Part shown: positions 63,066 to 64,000 of the stretch, one piece after another
How positions within the stretch are numbered: position 1 is the stretch's first letter
How the letters are laid out: each line of letters opens with the position of its first letter
The notes under the pieces: generated by a model
The model's database searches: none
What the model was told of the DNA's origin: nothing
What the model saw: the letters and a program-made list of their open reading frames with translations, nothing else
Made by a program: the position numbers and the translations under genes
Source: Olivibacter domesticus
Lineage (GTDB): Bacteria > Bacteroidota > Bacteroidia > Sphingobacteriales > Sphingobacteriaceae
Assembly (NCBI RefSeq): GCF_900109575.1
Contig: NZ_FOAF01000002.1
Coordinates: 310,001-374,000 of the forward strand
DNA: 64,000 bases
Direction of reading: 5' to 3'

Positions 63066-64000
63066 ATGAATAACAAACCACACGATCAGTCTCTCATTTT
63101 TGAAAAAATCCGTTCACTGGAACATGTCCAATCACTTTCTAAACATGAACAGCTTGTGCAAGGAGTTTTGGATGCAATTGATGCAGGAAATCTTAATGCG
63201 AACGATGTTTTACCCTCTGTAAATAACATGGTAAAAGAACTCGGATATGCAAGGGAAACCATCGTAAAAGCTTATAAGGAACTTATAGAGCGTGGTGTGA
63301 TCGCATCAAAAAATCGAAAAGCCTATTTTGTAATCAGTGAAAACACCAAGCAACAACAGAAAGTGGCTTTGCTTATGTATGCCTTCGACACCTTTCAGGA
63401 AACACTGTATCAACATTTAAAGGAAAACCTGGGTAGCGATACACAGGTTGACCTTTACTTTCATCATAATAATCCTGAAGTATTCGAAGCGATATTTAAC
63501 CGAATAGTGGGGCACTATGGGTTATATATTGTTGCACCAATTCCTTCCGAAAGAATAAAAGAACTATTAATAAGTATCCCGCCATTTAAATTGTTGATTA
63601 TAGATCGATATATTAATTTGGGTACGGATTATTCTTACATCGTTCAGGAATTTGAGGATTCCTCTTATCAGATTTTTAACGAATTAAAAAACAAGCTTTC
63701 TAACTATAAAGAGATTATTTTTTTCTTTAGAAAGAATACGGCAGAACCACAGGAAATTGTCAAATCATTCAGAAAGTTCTTAAAGAAAACTGGTTTAAAT
63801 GGAAAAATCGAAACAAATTACAAACCCGGCACCATCAAAAAACATATTGTGTACTTTACCATACATAACCCTGAACTATATGCGATACTTAAAGACGTAA
63901 TGGACAAAAATTGGGAACTGGGAAAAGATCTAGCTGTTTTGGCCCATAATGATGATGTGATTAAGGAAATTTTGGCAGGCGGTATTACCACCTTTTCAAC
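63066..64000 (+). CDS. GntR-family regulator with LacI-type sensor domain, 3' truncated
   Basis: The frame starts at ATG 63066, 16 bases after the hydrolase stop, and runs off the window after 311 codons. Residues about 30-100 form a GntR winged helix (QLVQGVLDAIDAGNLNANDVL, then MVKELGYARETIVKAYKELIERG, with the paired VxAYxxLxxxG motif). From about 110 on, a periplasmic-binding-protein-like fold (KVALLMYAFDTFQETLY, LIIDRYINLG, LAVLAHNDDVIKEILAGGITTFS) resembles LacI/GalR sensors. Such hybrids regulate sugar-use genes in Bacteroidota (as AraR-type GntR proteins do). It probably controls the susC/susD/hydrolase operon in response to a sugar. Confidence 0.88.
   Translation, partial: MNNKPHDQSLIFEKIRSLEHVQSLSKHEQLVQGVLDAIDAGNLNANDVLPSVNNMVKELGYARETIVKAYKELIERGVIASKNRKAYFVISENTKQQQKVALLMYAFDTFQETLYQHLKENLGSDTQVDLYFHHNNPEVFEAIFNRIVGHYGLYIVAPIPSERIKELLISIPPFKLLIIDRYINLGTDYSYIVQEFEDSSYQIFNELKNKLSNYKEIIFFFRKNTAEPQEIVKSFRKFLKKTGLNGKIETNYKPGTIKKHIVYFTIHNPELYAILKDVMDKNWELGKDLAVLAHNDDVIKEILAGGITTFS

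Overview
The window reads as a chromosomal segment of a Bacteroidota bacterium, most likely Sphingobacteriaceae (Pedobacter/Sphingobacterium/Olivibacter type). Grounds: low GC, four SusC/SusD pairs, two ECF-sigma/FecR/STN-SusC cassettes, DUF4290 and DUF1080 proteins, the tig-clpP-clpX order, and several promoters with the Bacteroidota form TTG-N18..20-TAnnTTTG. No rRNA, IS element, prophage or CRISPR array was seen. The first and last genes run off the window.

Layout. (1) 1-2.8 kb, plus strand: a 5'-truncated S1/P1-nuclease/phospholipase C-like protein and a TonB-dependent receptor. (2) 2.8-16.4 kb, minus strand: a glycan-use locus with SusC/SusD, two xylose-isomerase-type TIM barrels, a Gfo/Idh/MocA oxidoreductase, a 1130-residue HEAT-repeat protein carrying two DUF1080 domains, and a DUF1080 lipoprotein. 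The set fits a 3-keto-glycoside route (oxidise C3, then open the glycosidic bond), and most members carry export signals. (3) 16.6-25.7 kb, minus: sigma/FecR/SusC/SusD, a third exported TIM barrel and an orphan LutA-like protein. (4) 25.8-28.0 kb, minus: Xre and RES toxin-antitoxin genes translationally coupled to an MFS transporter. (5) 28.1-35.5 kb, minus: a second sigma/FecR/SusC/SusD cassette whose SusC/SusD pair is paralogous to the pair at 11-16 kb. (6) 35.6-43.8 kb, minus: a cluster of a small outer-membrane protein, an HhH-plus-beta-barrel protein, ComEC and RecQ, preceded by NUDIX and DUF1080 genes. (7) 44-54.8 kb, housekeeping: PcrA/UvrD helicase, DUF4290, MurA, a CBS-domain cysteine/cystathionine synthase, AMP nucleosidase, ClpX, ClpP, trigger factor and tRNA-Leu(UAG). 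(8) 54.9-64 kb: a CheB-like esterase, a gene-free stretch with a candidate small RNA, then a plus-strand locus of SusC, SusD, a clan GH-D alpha-galactosidase-like enzyme and a GntR-type regulator.

Points most worth attention: the extracytoplasmic 3-keto-glycoside locus and its structured leader with interleaved inverted repeats (9769-9837); the HhH/beta-barrel-ComEC-RecQ cluster, a plausible DNA-uptake module; MurA with Asp in place of the fosfomycin-target Cys; a candidate small RNA at about 55775-55929; a palindrome-rich region around the SusC promoter near 16.3 kb; and a long structured leader before the TTG-started helicase gene.
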